Source: Paramecium sonneborni (Eukaryota > Ciliophora > Oligohymenophorea > Peniculida > Parameciidae). From it: a DNA stretch of 64,000 nucleotides. How positions within the stretch are numbered: the first letter of the stretch is position 1; each line of letters opens with the position of its first letter. This document shows positions 25,959 to 38,609 of the stretch, piece by piece. The stretch covers positions 250,982-314,981 of the forward strand of contig CAJJDN010000036.1 of the NCBI GenBank assembly GCA_905182985.1, given 5' to 3'. The translations under genes were made by a program, and so were the position numbers. Under the pieces are notes generated by a model, which saw only the letters and a list, made by a program, of their open reading frames with translations, was not told the origin of the DNA and searched no databases.

Positions 25959-27674
25959 TCATATATATTGCTTTACTAAACTTTCTACTTTTTCTCTTAA
26001 CTCATTTAAATCTGCATCAATCAATTCTGGAAATCCTATAGCTTAATTATTTACTATCAAAACATTCTAATTCGGAAAAGATGAATAAAGTGCTGGTATC
26101 TAATTTAAACTAGATAATGTATATATATTTAAACTTAAAATATTAGATTATATGTACTTTGTTTTAAAATCTTTCAAAATAGTAAGTAATGCTTCTGTCA
26201 TTGCATCATTCTAATAATATAAAATAATTTGCTTTTTGTTATTTCTGCTGCTTTAAAGAAAATTAAAATAATCTAAATTAATTTCCTAAATCTTATCAAG
26301 ATCTTAAGATAGATAATCAATATTAATTATTCTACTTTCAGGACTTTAAGAGAGTAAATTATTCAATTATTAATCTAATACTTCAAATCGCTCAACAAAT
26401 TTTGTGTCTTTAAGGAAATATTTTTCATAAAGTTTGGCAGTTTATGGAAATGGTTGTTTAGAATAAGGAATTTATTTAAAAATATTAAAAAGAACAAACT
26501 TGCTTTAAAATTTATTTAAGTGAGGCATCAATTCTTCTAATTAATTAGTTGCTGAAATTACAAATTCTAATTTATCCTTATATTATTCATAAAGTTTAAA
26601 GAATAAAGATATTCTTTGATGATTCTAATAAAGATAATAAAAGTTAGTATACATCTAGTCTATTTTAATCTTTAGGATCTAATTGCAAACTTACAACTAA
26701 TTTACCTTCTGGATTTTAAGGGTTTTTGACTTTTCTGACAAATGCTGCTATTTTAGATTTTTTCCTGTTCTTCAAATAGAAAACTCTAGGTAAACTAAAT
26801 TGCTAAAGATCAAAAGTGAATTGTTCTAATAAATTCTATTAATCAGTCATTGTATCTGATTTAAGAGTATTATGTTTTTATCTCCATTCATTAAAGGATT
26901 CATATTTTAAATTGTCAAGTTAAGACTTATTTATTAATTGGGGTATTATTTCATTTTATTGATTGATAATACAATTGTAATATTTTTGTAAGATATCATT
27001 TCTCAACAATAAAATATCATCATCTTTTAATTTTAAAGATTAGCATAGTTCTTTATTATCAATAATAATGAATTTTGAATTTAAGTTTACAGTTTTTTTG
27101 TCTAAAAACTGAAAGGATATATTTTTAAATTATTGAAGTTAAGAATCATTACTATTAGACTTAATGAAAACAGGAGAGTCTAATAAATATAAGTTTTCTA
27201 AAATTATTGATTGGAACTATTCTTTAGTTGTAACTGTTTAGCACAAATCAAAGAATCTTGAAACTTATGTTCTATTGTGATTTATAGGTATTACAATATT
27301 TTATCTTATTTAAATTCTTGATAAAAGTTGTGTTTTTTAAAAGGAATGTAAACATAATCTTTGGAATGAGGAGTTTTAAAAAAGATTTCAATTTAATTAA
27401 AATCCTCAGGTTCATAAATCTAAACATTTTATTTTTTTTGAATTGCTTAGGTGATAGTTTTTAATTAAGTTTTAGATACAGTATAAATATGACCTAGATA
27501 TAGAAATGAGATACAATTAATTTATAGTTTATCAATAATTTATTATAATTATTTGGCAGCTTCAATAGCTTCTTTTTCACCATATCCTCCATCTATTTCT
27601 TCCTTATATATAACTAAGAAGAAATAATCATTATTATTTCCAAGTATATTTTGTTCATAGATTTTTTAATTCAT
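25959..27674 (-). CDS. Hypothetical protein, possible thioredoxin-like segments
   Basis: 554 residues after introns 27272-27294 (23 nt) and 26625-26652 (28 nt); start MNQKIYEQNILG, TGA at 25959-25961. It has no signal peptide and no clear family motif. Alternating strand/helix segments (LINCISFLYLG-like, DYVYIPFKKHNFYQ, GKLVVSLQLDPQKDQNRLDV, FPNQNVLIVNNQAIGFPEL) recall repeated thioredoxin-like folds such as those in UGGT, but no CXXC motif is present. The C-terminus is a Lys/Glu helix. It is convergent with the SET gene (115 bp apart) and divergent from the small membrane protein. Confidence 0.65.
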
Positions 27675-27865
27675 TTGTAGAACTGGAAAATGTAATGGAG
27701 ATATGTTTTACCTTAATTAAAACAATGGATATGATTATTATGATAGTTATGATAAATAAAATAAGGTAGAGTTAAACAGGTGATTCTAGTAAATAATTTA
27801 GGGATTGTCAAATTTCTAAGGACTCTAATTCGATTCATATATAAATATTTAATAATTAAATAAAA

Positions 27866-28203
27866 ATGCAGAATTATGCGCTATTAGGAATCACTCTTAT
27901 TTTAGTTGTCATATATATGTTAATGACAACTATAGAGAAGACTACTTCATATTTTGGAAAAAGATCATCACTTAATAAAATTGAAGATAAATATGAATCA
28001 CTTAGAAAACAAAGAAGAGAAATGCTAGTAATAAATTATTATAAATTTAGCAACATTATTACTGGGCTTAATCAAATAATGAGAGAGAAAAGGAGAAAAA
28101 TCTTGAAACTTAAATCTTTAAGATTGATGATGAATTAGAAGAATTAAGAAATGATTTTGAATCACTTAAAGCTGGAAAGAAAGTTCCTTTGAAGAAAATA
28201 TGA
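27866..28203 (+). CDS. Small single-pass membrane protein with coiled coil
   Basis: 104 residues after intron 28028-28050 (23 nt). The N-terminal hydrophobic helix ALLGITLILVVIYMLM (about residues 5-20) is followed by a basic stretch and a charged coiled coil (YESLRKQRREML, KNLETQIFKIDDELEELRND). It ends KKVPLKKI, which carries lysines like an ER-type C-terminal signal. Topology and short length resemble tail/ER adaptor subunits, but no family was recognised. It ends 30 bp from the convergent ankyrin gene. Confidence 0.65.
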
Positions 28204-28233
28204 TTTAAATACATTTATTAATCAAACATCATC

Positions 28234-30909
28234 TCAAATTTTTTTATATTATTCAAAAAGTCTGATAATCTATATAATTAATTAAATTTTATATTACCTT
28301 AGTTTTATTATAATGTCTTGCCATATCAAGTGGAGTGATATTTTGTTAATCCATTATATAAGGATCAGCTCCATTAATAAGTAACCTAATAAAATTAAAT
28401 AAAATTTAACCATTCTACAAAATCTTAATTTCCTTTTAAAACTGCTATATGTAATGGAGTAATACCATCATAATTTTAAGAATTTACATCATTTGCAGAA
28501 TATACAAAATGAGATTGTTTCATCATCATAATTCTATTTTTATGAACTGCTTCAAAAAGCAAATCAACTTTAACTTTATTTTAAGGCAAAGGTAATCTTA
28601 AACTTTTAAATGTTTTAGGAGTTGGAGTTGAAGTTCCTGTGCTTAAATTAAAACTTCTTTTTTCAATGTTTTTACGACTATTTTCATCTGTTCTAATATT
28701 TCCAAAGTTTATTTAATCTTTAGCAATTACTTTACATCTTTCTAACTATTTATTAAGATAAAAAAAGGACACTTACTAATCCTATCCCATTTCTATTTGA
28801 TGTACCATATTTTCACAATTATCTTTAAATAAATAATAAATTTGTTTTCTTCTTTCTTCTAATTTTTATCTGAGTTTCTTCTCTCTAAATAAAGATCTTA
28901 ATTTTCTTTAAATGACTATTGCAGCCCTTATTTCTTTTTAAGTAGGTTAATAATTAGGACTTTTCCAATGTTCTAATTCTGGTTAAGTAGGAGGACCTCC
29001 TGAATAAAACTTTTTAAAATTCTTTCTCTATCTTAAAGCAGGATGACTTTTCAATCCAAGTTTAAACTTTTCTTATTCATATTTATTATATTAAGCAGAT
29101 ATAGGATTTATATAAGCTAATTCATTTTCTTCAGCTTCTAACTTTTTATCAATTAATAATTTGGTAGAAGGATGAAATAAATGTCTTTTAATATTCTGAG
29201 TAAATTAAACACCTATTGTACTTTTAGGTCGAGCCATAACTTTTAAATACTCTTACCTTTTATTTTTAACCGAAGATACTCTTGGACTTTAAGGTTAAAT
29301 TTATTTTTAACTTGTAAATTACTATTGAGAAGAAAAATTGAATTAATTATCATCATCATTTAAATCTATATATTATTTCCTTCTTTCCTTTTCAACAACA
29401 TAATCATATAATTTATTAATGAACTACTTTTCAGTAATCTTTCCCATTAAATAATCTTTAAGTTGAGTTGCTCCTGGAATTTCACTTGGTATTTTCTCTT
29501 CAAATTTACCAGTTCTTTCCATATGTTTTACTACAGTTTTACATACTTTTATGTATTTTCTATTCAATTCCATATTATATGCATCTATTGATTGTTTTAA
29601 TAAAATTTATTCTCTTTTGGCCAATTTCTCTTTAGTCTTTTAAATCTTTACTCTTATGTACTATAATCTAGCTTTCATTGTTGCTGTTTTCATTTCTTCA
29701 TAATCTTTTAATATTTATTCAGCTAAAGATAATTCCATATTAAAAAGTAAATCTGGATTTACTTAATTAGCAGCTTTTTAAAAGAAATCTCTATCTAAAC
29801 AAGCATTCAATAATTCACTTGTATTAGCCAAAAATTATAATTCTTAGGCTGTTAAGAATTCACCATCTGTATATTTATTCAGAATATGTTCTCTTTATTA
29901 TTTCTTTTTTTCTGTTAAAGTCATTTATTGTAAAATTGGTAGAAATCCTAAATCATTCCAATTAGAACATGCAATTTCATTTCTATATAAAAAAGAAATA
30001 ATACGTAAATAATTATTTTGTTTAGCTTCTTTATTTTGTAAAGATCTACTCTTATTAATTATTCCATAAAACTTCATATTGAGAATGTTTTGTATTATCT
30101 TCCTAATTAGTTTCATCTTATTATTAGTTTAATTATTTATTCTGTTTCTCTTTTATTTATTTTAATCTATCTTAACCTAAAGATTTTAAAAAGTGAAACT
30201 CATTAGAATGACCATACTTTTCCATATTCTCAAATATATTTCGAGTTGTAATAACTTAGACATTTTTAAGCATTAAAGGCTTATTTTAAGATTTTAGTGC
30301 TAATTATTAATTCTCATAATCATTTAATTTATCTACTACAATTTATCGTAACTTATTTTTCAATTCTTCATATTTTGTTTTTAATTACAACCATTTGAAA
30401 TGTCTTTTGGTTTAGTTATTTTATTTCTCTTTTTTCATTTATAAATCGATTTCTTTACACTTTTGTTCTTTCATAAAAATCTTATCTGACCAATTTTTCA
30501 ATAAAGTATCAATTGTACTATTCATTTGGTTCTTTATGTATTCGCTTGCTTAATTAGGATTAATTACTGTCTCTCTTGCATAGTTTTTAACTAATTTAAG
30601 TTAGTAGGATTAATGTCAAATGCCTTCAAAATACTAAAAAATAAAAAAATAATAAAACCTTTAACTCACTCTATTTAATGGTTAACTTTAATGTTGTAAT
30701 AGATTTGTCATTTATAGTCCTTGTACTGCTGTTTATATCAAAATTGTTCCAAATAAAGATGTTGGACTATTAAACTCAGGATCATTATTTTCCTCAAATT
30801 ACTTGAATTTATCATCTATTTCTTTCAAATTATCATATTCATATTTTGGATTTGGTGTCTTTACCTTATTTAGTCTTTCCCAAGTCTTTATTGATTTATA
30901 TTTCTGCAT
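28234..30909 (-). CDS. Large coiled-coil protein with IQ motif and ankyrin repeats; one unresolved frame break
   Basis: About 858 residues. Introns: 30634-30658 (25 nt), 30051-30072 (22), 28386-28410 (25), 28270-28297 (28), with an optional 27-nt one near 28745-28771. The N-terminal half is helical and Lys/Gln/Glu-rich (DTLLKNWSDKIFMKEQ and onward). Near residue 640 there is an IQ calmodulin-binding motif, AAIVIQRKLRSLFREKKLRQ, and the C-terminus has two ankyrin repeats: GITPLHIAVLKGNQDFVEWL and LINGADPYIMDQQNITPLDM. Between about 30570 and 30615 the frame must shift by one base and no plausible intron does it; total coding length is one base short of a multiple of three. This is a sequencing error or a real mutation. 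Similar IQ/ankyrin proteins often sit in cilia. Confidence 0.6.
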
Positions 30910-31078
30910 ATTATAATAATTCAATAATTATAGGCTTAATTTTCATAAATGAAATATTTCCTAGTCAACTTCATTCAAATAGATTCATTAAATTAAAGCT
31001 ATAATATTATAAATTTTATCAATCAATCATATATATTATTCATGAGGAAATAATATTAAATAAATAAATCAATAAGAA

Positions 31079-32766
31079 ATGGATATCACATTGAATTTTA
31101 AAGATTCATAAGAAGAATTGAATTATGGACTTTATTCTCATAAAATAGACTTTAATTTATTTAAAAGGCTTCTCTATAGCATGTTAATAGGATCTTTTTC
31201 AGGCTCTATCTATTTTTTAGTCATTGGAAATTATTTATACATTATTTTGGGGAGCTACATGTTTGTTTAAACAATAATTGCAATTTTACTTTCCAAAAAA
31301 TCCATTAAATATCTTAATATAGTAGCATTAGTGTATCAGATTGAAATTTAAACATTACTTGCTACCCTTATTACTTTATTAGACAACTCCTTGCATCGAG
31401 GAACAATTATGATGATAACTACTTCTGCATTTCAAATGTCAGTGTGGTAAAATTTATAAATAAAATCGATAGCTTATCCATAGGTACGAAATGCACTTTA
31501 AAACTTTTAGTGAGCCTTTATTCAACCATAATTTAATTAGTACTTAGCCTACTTATTGAAACTGTAAGTCTTGTTTGGATTGGATTCGCATTCTTCTCCC
31601 TTTTATTTGCTTTTCAAGTGACATATTATTAAGAATTGGAAAAAAGGTAAAAGTATACACTACATCAAAATGCTCAGAAGATTAAAGAGAATTTAATAAA
31701 TCAAATTGAAATCCCCATTGTTAAATGTTTCAGTAATGAAAAGGATATCAAATTAATTTATTCTGAAGCAAATAAGTGTGCTTAGAACACACTTAATATC
31801 ATTGATTAGAGCAGTTTTATAAGATTTACTCGAGATGTAATAGTTTCAGAAGGTAAAACTACTTCAATATTAACGAAATAATCTTCTATATTACAATTTT
31901 AAGGGAAGTAGAATCTTGAACAATTAATTCATAGATTTTTTAAAAAATAGGTAGGAGAGGATTCTATACTTCATAAAACATTTTAAGCTTATAGATGTAG
32001 AGTTAAACATTTAACTTAAGAATATTTATGTTAACTTATATTGTTGCATGAAGATTAACCATTATGTGTCATCTACCTTTAAAAAACATATGATGATTTG
32101 ATTATCAAAACTAATGAAAAAATGATTCTATTAAATTAATTGTTAAAACGGTGTGTTAAAGAAAACTTTGAGAAGATTAATACTTAATAACAATGCCTTT
32201 AACTTTTATATAAAAATTTAAAGTAAAATAATTTAATTGAAATGACAAATAAATTAGCTTAAGAACTCTTATAATTAAATATATATTTTGCTAATTGCAA
32301 AATCTTATTTAATTCAAACCATTTTCACTTTTAGACTAAAATATCACAAAATTTAGTTGTCCTAATTCAATAAATAGTATTTCATTTTAAACATTCTTTA
32401 GCATCTAAGTAATTATCAGTAACTCTTAAAGCAAAATAAAATTTAATGGTTTTAGAAAATGAAATTCTTCTTAGATAATTACTTTATAATATTATTGAAA
32501 ATGCTATATAATTTGCCAAAGATAAAATAAAAATTGAAATTAATTCACAATATGATAAAAATGTTCAATATCATATTATGGAGATTAAGTTTCTTAATTC
32601 TATTGATTAAAATCATCTTAAATATAATAATGAAAATAAACAATTAAGAATGGGACATTTGGTTATAAATAAAATTTTAAAATTAATCAGCCCCTATTCC
32701 ACATTATAAATATAATAGGATGAAAGTGTTTATAGTGTAAAGTTTTATTTGTTTCAACAATTTTGA
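31079..32766 (+). CDS. Histidine-kinase-like multipass membrane protein, probably degenerate
   Basis: 553 residues after intron 31447-31472 (26 nt). The N-terminal about 195 residues carry several membrane helices (MLIGSFSGSIYFLVIGNYLY, LVLSLLIETVSLVWIGFAFF and others). A coiled-coil start and an NQIEIPIVKCF segment stand where the phospho-acceptor H-box would be; the His is missing. The C-terminal third resembles a HATPase domain: the N-box-like LLRQLLYNIIENAIQFAKDK, then MGHLVINKILKLISP in the position of the G-box, but with few of its glycines. It is inferred to descend from a two-component sensor kinase without clear catalytic capacity. Confidence 0.55.
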
Positions 32767-32833
32767 TTTTTGTTTAATACAACTTCATATAAAATTTAAC
32801 ATTTATTTAATTTAAATAATAACTGATTCTATC

Positions 32834-33967
32834 ATGATGAAAAGAAATAGTACAAGTCGAGTACCCAAAGTTGAAATTTAGACTGAATTGTTGTCAATTA
32901 AATTGATTTAACATAACCCTAATATAAATTTTGACAAATATGAATGGTGTCAAAAATTTTCAGAAATTATTCATGCAGATAAATTGAAATCTCATATAGC
33001 TGTTTCTAATGAAAAAGTATCAATAATAAAAGGTAAAAATATATATTCTTGGGGAGTTGTTGACAAATCATTCACTTTTAAATAAGAGAAATCTGATGTT
33101 TTAGATACAATTACAATAGATTCAAGATGCTTCATTTTAGATAAAGATAAAAAAGTTTATAAACCAAATGATAAATAAATTCTATTTTCAAATATTAAAG
33201 CAATAAGAAACTTTCAAAATGCATTAATACTACTGACAAGTGATAATCAATTATTAGATGAGAGATAAAATAAACTCAAATAAAATATAGAAGATGTTTA
33301 AATTAGTAATGAATTTTTAGTAATTTAAACAAAAATAAATATAACAATAGCAGGTAAGTTTCCTTTTCAATAAAATTTTGATATAAAAGCATTGAAAATA
33401 TCTTGTGGTTTATAACATGTTATGTGTTTATCATAAGATGGTTAATTATATATTTGGGGAGAGGGGAAATCTGGATAAATAGGAAATGGTAGTTTAAAGT
33501 AATAATAGTGGCCTTAACTTGTAATGACTAATGTTTAAGATATAGCTGCTGGAACTGAATCTTCAACTTTATTAAAAGCTAATAAAATTTATTATTGTGG
33601 AACTAATGAATTAATTAATAAATAACATACATTTATTCCTTATTAATCAGATTATATATTTATTAGAATATATTCATGTTGGAGTTAAATTATGGATGTT
33701 TAATATGCACATTATGTTGATTTTGATTAAGAACTATATGATGAATTGAATAAAATAGTAAAACAAATTGAAGATGATGATTTATTATTGCCTGATGAAA
33801 ATCTAACTAGATAAACAAAAGCAATGAGCACTCATGAATCTCAAATGATAAAGAAACCACTTCCTCCATAAATATTTGGTTAGACAACTAAATAATCAAC
33901 AAATTCAAGTATAATAAAAAGTAAAAGTAAGACACCTTAAAAAAAATTAAAATTTTAATTAGATTGA
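32834..33967 (+). CDS. RCC1-repeat-like protein
   Basis: 377 residues in one exon, TGA 33965-33967. RCC1-type blades are visible: KGKNIYSWGVVDK near residue 75, and the best repeat ISCGLQHVMCLSQDGQLYIW followed by GEGKSGQIGNGS near 195-230, then AAGTESSTLLKANKIYYCG. The number of full blades seems below seven, and the N-terminal blades are degenerate. The C-terminal about 100 residues are acidic then Ser/Lys-rich and probably disordered. RCC1-like propellers act as exchange factors or scaffolds; a partner cannot be inferred. Confidence 0.65.
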
Positions 33968-35154
33968 AATAGTTAATATTGTTTTCCATTTATTTATATA
34001 TATAAATCATATCATTCAAATTTCTAATTAATTTATGCTTTTTAAAATTTAAGTATTTCATCTTTTTTCTATTTTCAAAATAATTTAACAAATATTTTTA
34101 TTCTCTTTCTAAATCCTATTTAAACATTGGATTAATGTGAAAATATAAGTTTAAATTTCATTATATCTTTTTTTGATCTTTCAAATAGACATATTAGAAG
34201 CATTTTTAATTTCAGCCCATAATTCTTTAGTATAAAAAGACCAACCATTTGGTATAAAATTTGCTTATTCTTTTCTTTCTTAAATCTTTTATTCAAATAT
34301 CAAATTTTTTCAAATAATTATATTAAGATAATTCTTCTTCCTCTTATTATTTTGACATCATTATTTTCTTATTTTTTATTTTATAATTATTATTATTGTT
34401 CCTAGGAATTTCACATCATCACCTTAATCTCAGCTACTTTTCAATAACTAAATTTGAATATTTTCCTAATTTAATGAAATTCTATAAGATCTAATTATCT
34501 TTTAAAAAGTTAAGCTCTTAAAGGATCAAATTTTTAGTTTTAATCAAAATCTTCATTTCATATGATAAACTTTAAATAACTCCCTTGATGCAGATTCTTT
34601 AAGCACATTATCAAACTAAGGAAGAAAGGGATGTTTCATTTATCAAATTCCTATTATTAGCTAATAAATTTTGCATTCTCAAGTAAAGAAAATGATCTAT
34701 ATGGGCATCCATTTTTATGCATTTTTTATTGGTTTATGTATACTCACATACAAGTCTACAGGATCTTTTAATATTCCATTTTAAGTTGTATTTAACTTAA
34801 TACATTACTTTGTGAAACTTTCAATTATTTAACAATTAATAATAATTATTATTTTATTTTTTTATATATAATTACTTAAACCTAAACAAGAAATGTTATT
34901 GTCATTAACAGAATTTGAATCAATTGCTTATGATTACAAAAATATAGAATTATTTTATATAACTTTCACATCAATTATTTATATGCTAAATCAAAATTTG
35001 AAAAATATAATTGAAGAAGGCATCAAGAAGATATTTATTATTATAAACTTTTTATTTTATGATCATATTTTATACTAATTATGAATATTCTTAGATTATA
35101 AAGAACCGAATTGATCAATAAATTTATATTAAATTATTTTAACTGAGTATACAT
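33968..35154. other. 1.2 kb spacer with a decayed gene on the minus strand
   Basis: No intact gene could be built on either strand. The stretch 34041-34860 is described separately as a probable pseudogene. The remainder (34861-35154) is AT-rich; a short plus-strand ORF at 34893-35078 has no coding character. Confidence 0.4.
34041..34860 (-). pseudogene. Probable decayed protein gene, several frames
   Basis: Minus-strand reading gives coding-like pieces that cannot be joined with GT...AG introns of 20-35 nt: GILKDPVDLYVSIHKPIKNA near 34770, DNVLKESASRELFKVYH near 34600, FDPLRAQLFKRQLDLIEFH near 34530, IPNGWSFYTKELWAEIKNAS near 34225, and NPMFKQDLEREQKYLLNYF near 34130. They alternate frames and are broken by TGA codons. 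The pattern suggests an old gene copy with several indels, as expected after whole-genome duplication. The parent family was not recognised. Confidence 0.4.
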
Positions 35155-35451
35155 ATGGATAGCATTAATGCAAGAAAGTATTTAAAGGTAGGAAACAGGA
35201 AACCTTAAAATGGATGTCATGATGAAATTGTAATGAGAATAGAATCCTAAGAAGAAGATTTAAAAGATCTTGAATGCCAACTTCAAAAGAAAATGTGCCT
35301 AAATGAAAATGAATGTTTTTTCATTGAAGAAATCCTTTATACCGATCCATATGAACCAGAGGCATTACTTGATGAAAATATCTCTATTAATCAAGATGTT
35401 ACTTTCAACCCTCAATATTATTTAAACAATGAAAATTCAATTATAGGATGA
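35155..35451 (+). CDS. Small acidic hypothetical protein
   Basis: 98 residues, single exon, start MDSINARKYLK, TGA 35449-35451. It is acidic overall (ESQEEDLKDLEC, NENECFFIEEILYTDPYEPE), with five cysteines spread along the length. No signal peptide, membrane segment or known motif. Codon use and base composition (less AT-rich than the flanks) support it as coding. Confidence 0.55.
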
Positions 35452-36198
35452 TATATTTAATTAAAATGAATGAATTAATCTCACCCATTGATAGGAAATT
35501 ATAAATTCTAATTGCTGTGAAGTTAGTTCGAATAAAAATAATTTTTTTATTTTCATGATTTAAATAATATTAATCTCTAACTATTTTAGAGAAAGAATTT
35601 TATTTTTTTACATTTAAGTCACAAAATATGTTCAAAATATAAATATTTTGATGATATCGTAAATTTAACATTTTCAAAAAAACTAATTAAATAAGTGATT
35701 TTCAAAGGTAAAAAAATTATAGAGTATTTTTTAAAAAGATACTTAAAGTTAACATTAATTTTCAAAGAATAAAGAAATAATATTATTTAAATTCTTTATA
35801 TCTGATGACATAAAAATAATAAATTTTCAATAAATAAATTTATTTATATTTAAGCTCCGAATTTTATCATTCCAATTTGGGAATAATTACCCACAAAAAA
35901 ATTTAGAGCTAAACATGTTTCTTTTTAAATTAATTATATTATATGATTTTAAAATACTGTGAACGATAAATTTAATATAAATAATAAATGGTTATTAAAA
36001 AATGAAAAAATTTTAATTTCAATTTATACAAAAAAAAAATAAATAATTACACATAAAAACAATTGAAACTATTTTATTCACTAAGATTGAGCTAGTTAAA
36101 AAGAAGTATTAATTATGATAATATAATAAATTTAAATTAATTTTTTAGTTTTATTAAATAAAAACAAAAAACGAAATAAAATTATTTCTAAATATAAA
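35452..36198. other. AT-rich intergenic region
   Basis: About 750 bp of very AT-rich DNA with A-runs. No ORF with coding character, RNA gene or repeat was seen. It lies between a plus-strand gene end and the end of a minus-strand gene. Confidence 0.5.
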
Positions 36199-38599
36199 TC
36201 ATCTTTTCAAAAATAAACCTTAGTAAGTGGAAATGATAGTTTTTACAAGTTTATCATTGTAAACACCATTCATTTTAATTTGCATCATACTTTTTCTACA
36301 GGATATCATAATTTCAAATAATTCTTCATTAAATTCAGCTTAAGCCAAAACACTAATTTCAGTATCAGATTAGCTAATTACTTCAAATTCAGGTAATAAG
36401 TTAGGTATAGAATTTTAGAATCCAGTTAAAAAAGGTTTACATTAATAAAAAAATGATTGTGGTATCTGTTCACATGATTTAAGAGTTAAATATTTATTGA
36501 TTGTACATGGGATTCCAAATGATACATTTTTATTAAAGAAAGATAGTTAAGCTTCCAGTAAAATATATGGTATTTCTTTAATAGAAATTTCTAATTTAAA
36601 CTATTAGATTTCTCCTGGATTTAAATCATTTTTAATTTCATCTAATATGTAAACCATTAATTATTCTACTTCTTATAATTGCAATTTGAAATTAGAAAGT
36701 TTATTATTTGATTTGTTCTCAATGAATAAAGTAATGAATAATTTATTGTATTTCAATTAAGTGAGAGTTGTAATTTAAATTTATTCATCTTAATGTATGA
36801 TAGCTTTAGAAGTGAAACAGGCTTATCTAAATCTGGTATTAAATATATTAGGATTAACTGAAAAGATGGTTGGGTCATATTCAAGAATAGGAGGCATAAT
36901 TATTTTAGATTATCTTTAAGTAGCTCTCTTATTATCAGACTATTTTTATGATGATAGATTGTATGCCTATAATTCATTAATATTTCTTCTTGAATTTGTA
37001 TTAGTACTCACTCCCCATGTTTAACTTGATACACTATATTTTTTATCATTCATTTTTATTAATTATTCTTTTAATTAAGTAATTTATCTTTTTTAACAAA
37101 TCATGACTTATTCATATTAAACTAAATTTGATTTTTATTTATATAATGTAAAATCTTCTTAAGTTTAAGTGTTGTCTTTTTCTACTTTTGTACCTTTAGC
37201 AATTTTTTAAGATAATTAAGATATTCTTGCTGATAATAATTTATTTTCAGTTAATAATACATCTTTATCATGTTTAATTTTATCATACATACTATCAGAT
37301 TCATCTAATTGTTTATGTAAATACTCATTTTCAGCTCTTAGTTTATGACATTCAATTTCAGAAAAGGATAGTCCATATTCTATACGAAATTCAGCAATCT
37401 AAAAAAGAATGAGATTTTATAATTACATTCTTTTCATAAGAAGCAAGAATATATGGATTTTATGAATTATGATTTTTTTTATAATCTTCAAATAGTTTAT
37501 CATATTTCTTTTCTAAGACTTTGAAATTAGTATCATAACGTTCTATTAATAATGATTTTTCTTTAAGATATTATGATAATAATAAATTTTAGTTTTGAGT
37601 TTCAATAATTTATTTTTATAAATCTTACATTTTTTATTGATGCATATTATTAAGATATGAAAGTTATTAATTTTCAATTTATAATCTTTACAATTAAGTC
37701 CATTCTTCATGTTCTTCCATTTTTTTAACTTCTTGATATTTTGGATCACGTTCAAGAAATAAATTAGCTAATCTAGCTTATTTATTTTTTTTAATAATAT
37801 GTTTTTTGACAATAATCTAAAATAATTCAGCAAATGATGAATATTATGTCTGATGATATTCTTCAGGAAGATGAGATTCTAAATATCTACATATTTCTTT
37901 TGTAGTAGATTTAGAATGCTCACTTAAAACACTTTTTAATTGCATCATCATTGATAAAGGAGGAAAAGTAGAAGGTAAATTTGTATGAACTTAATTAAGG
38001 TCAAAATATTAAATTTCTGGAAATAAAACACCTAAATTGTATAATCTCTCATATGCTACACGATATAAACTTAATCTATGATGAATCTTATCTAAAGGAA
38101 ACCATCTTCCCCAAATCCTAATACATTCTAAAGTTACTCTCAAAAATTGATCTCCTAATGTCTGCAACTCTTTGTTACCTGAACTACTTTTGTACTCTAC
38201 ATACCTTAGTGGGGTTTTTGATTTCCTAAAAAATACAGTTTGCCTCTATCATTATCTTTAGAATCAATTTCAAATAAAGCAATCTATTCCATTTTTGGGA
38301 GAACAATTTTTTACATCAAATGAATGTAATCTTCATTAAATGTTTCAGCTAATTCTTTGTTGAACTATTATAAAAATTATCATGTATTTATACTTTTAAT
38401 GTTAATAGTCTTAATATAGGTGATTCTTCTTTATCAACTAAGAAACTTGCCAAACATTATTGAACTAGTTTGATATGTTATCTTTTTTTACTATCAATTC
38501 TTACTTATCACCATAAAGCACTCTTAATTTTATATCTCTGACATAAGGGTATGTTTCATATGAACTCAAGTAAGATCTTAATTAATTTTGTAATTCCAT
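36199..38599 (-). CDS. Helical (VHS/ANTH-like) + coiled-coil + adaptin-appendage-like protein
   Basis: 763 residues after introns 38446-38465 (20 nt), 38365-38393 (29), 38205-38236 (32), 37399-37426 (28). Residues about 1-200 are all-helical with LQTLGDQFLRVTLECIRIWG and LYRVAYERLYNLGVLFPEI, resembling helix pairs of VHS/ENTH-type domains. A long coiled coil follows (about 270-480). The last about 220 residues look like an adaptin ear: a beta sandwich with CFTSKAIIHQDEQIQITTLT and FITLFIENKSNNKLSNFKLQ, then a platform-like part PFLTGFQNSIPNLLPEFEV ending VKTIISTYQGLFLKR. This suggests a coat or adaptor accessory role at membranes. The domain assignments are by eye. Its start codon is 10 bp from that of the plus-strand gene at 38610. 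Confidence 0.6.
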
Positions 38600-38609
38600 T
38601 AAATAAAAT

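Noticed and set aside
34893..35078. Plus-strand 61-codon ORF
   Set aside because: AT-driven composition, no coding pattern, and no supporting neighbour.
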